From Balaenoptera acutorostrata (taxonomy: Eukaryota; Chordata; Mammalia; Artiodactyla; Balaenopteridae): a stretch of 64,000 nucleotides of DNA. The notes beneath the pieces were generated by a model that was given only the letters and a program-made list of their open reading frames with translations, did not search any database and had not been told where the DNA came from. The translations under genes and the position numbers were made by a program. The DNA lies in the NCBI RefSeq assembly GCF_949987535.1, contig NC_080064.1, positions 130,600,708 to 130,664,707 of the forward strand, in the 5' to 3' direction. This document shows, one piece after another, positions 63,729 to 64,000 of the stretch. Positions within the stretch are counted from its first letter, which is position 1, and every line of letters begins with the position of its first letter.

Positions 63729-64000
63729 GTAAGAATAGCGAGCAAGTTATGTGTTCTTCTCTATCTCCTTGATGCTGAGTACTCAGACCTTTTTCACTGT
63801 TGCTGTTAACTGCTCGGGAAAAATCCCTGAGGTTAGGAGTCATAGTTTACGTGTGAACCCTGCATTCATAGCATTTTCAAAGGCATGCCAGCAGCTGTGG
63901 GAGTGTGGAATATCACCACCAGGGACTTAAGGATAGTCCCCATTGTTTCTCTGAAGAAATAAAATGGCCAAGGAGGAGCACTCCTGAATTTTCTCTCTGG

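Overview
This is a mammalian chromosome segment, most likely from a cetacean. The evidence is at least fourteen tRNA-derived SINEs of the CHR type. They share a body reading 'cttccctggtggcgcagtgg' and a tail module 'agtagttgtggc', expanded as in whale/hippo copies. A near full-length cetartiodactyl-type L1 and older MIR, L2 and L1 remnants are also present. No bacterial, viral or CRISPR-like system was seen.

Two protein-coding genes are supported. METTL18 (minus strand, 24089-25210) is a complete 373-codon single-exon reading frame for a protein-histidine methyltransferase. FIRRM (formerly C1orf112; plus strand) starts at 26613 and runs off the right edge. I placed 19 coding exons (706 codons, about five sixths of the roughly 850-residue protein) with reading phase kept through every junction. 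The two genes are head to head across a CpG-rich shared promoter at about 26170-27010. The same pair is adjacent on human 1q24.2. FIRRM partners FIGNL1 in removing RAD51 from DNA, whereas METTL18 methylates ribosomal protein uL3. The shared promoter therefore looks like a housekeeping arrangement rather than a pathway link.

Layout: 1-14800 is intergenic DNA made of L1 fragments, two plus-strand CHR SINEs, MIR/L2 relics, a retrocopy-like insert with a poly(A) end, a twin-primed L1 and an unexplained inverted repeat (13543-14678). 14807-21342 is a minus-strand L1 bounded by a 16-bp target duplication; it is disabled by a frameshift, two stop codons and a SINE inserted in ORF2. 21343-24060 is intergenic with a SINE-split MIR and a perfect 24-bp triplication. 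24060-26318 is METTL18. 26613-64000 is FIRRM, with introns full of SINEs, nine of ten of them antisense to the gene.

The most notable details are four. FIRRM intron 1 has a clear AT-AC U12-type structure. FIRRM intron 16 uses a GC donor. METTL18 has a three-codon upstream reading frame whose stop overlaps its start codon. The FIRRM frame is open upstream of its usual start, with an in-frame ATG.
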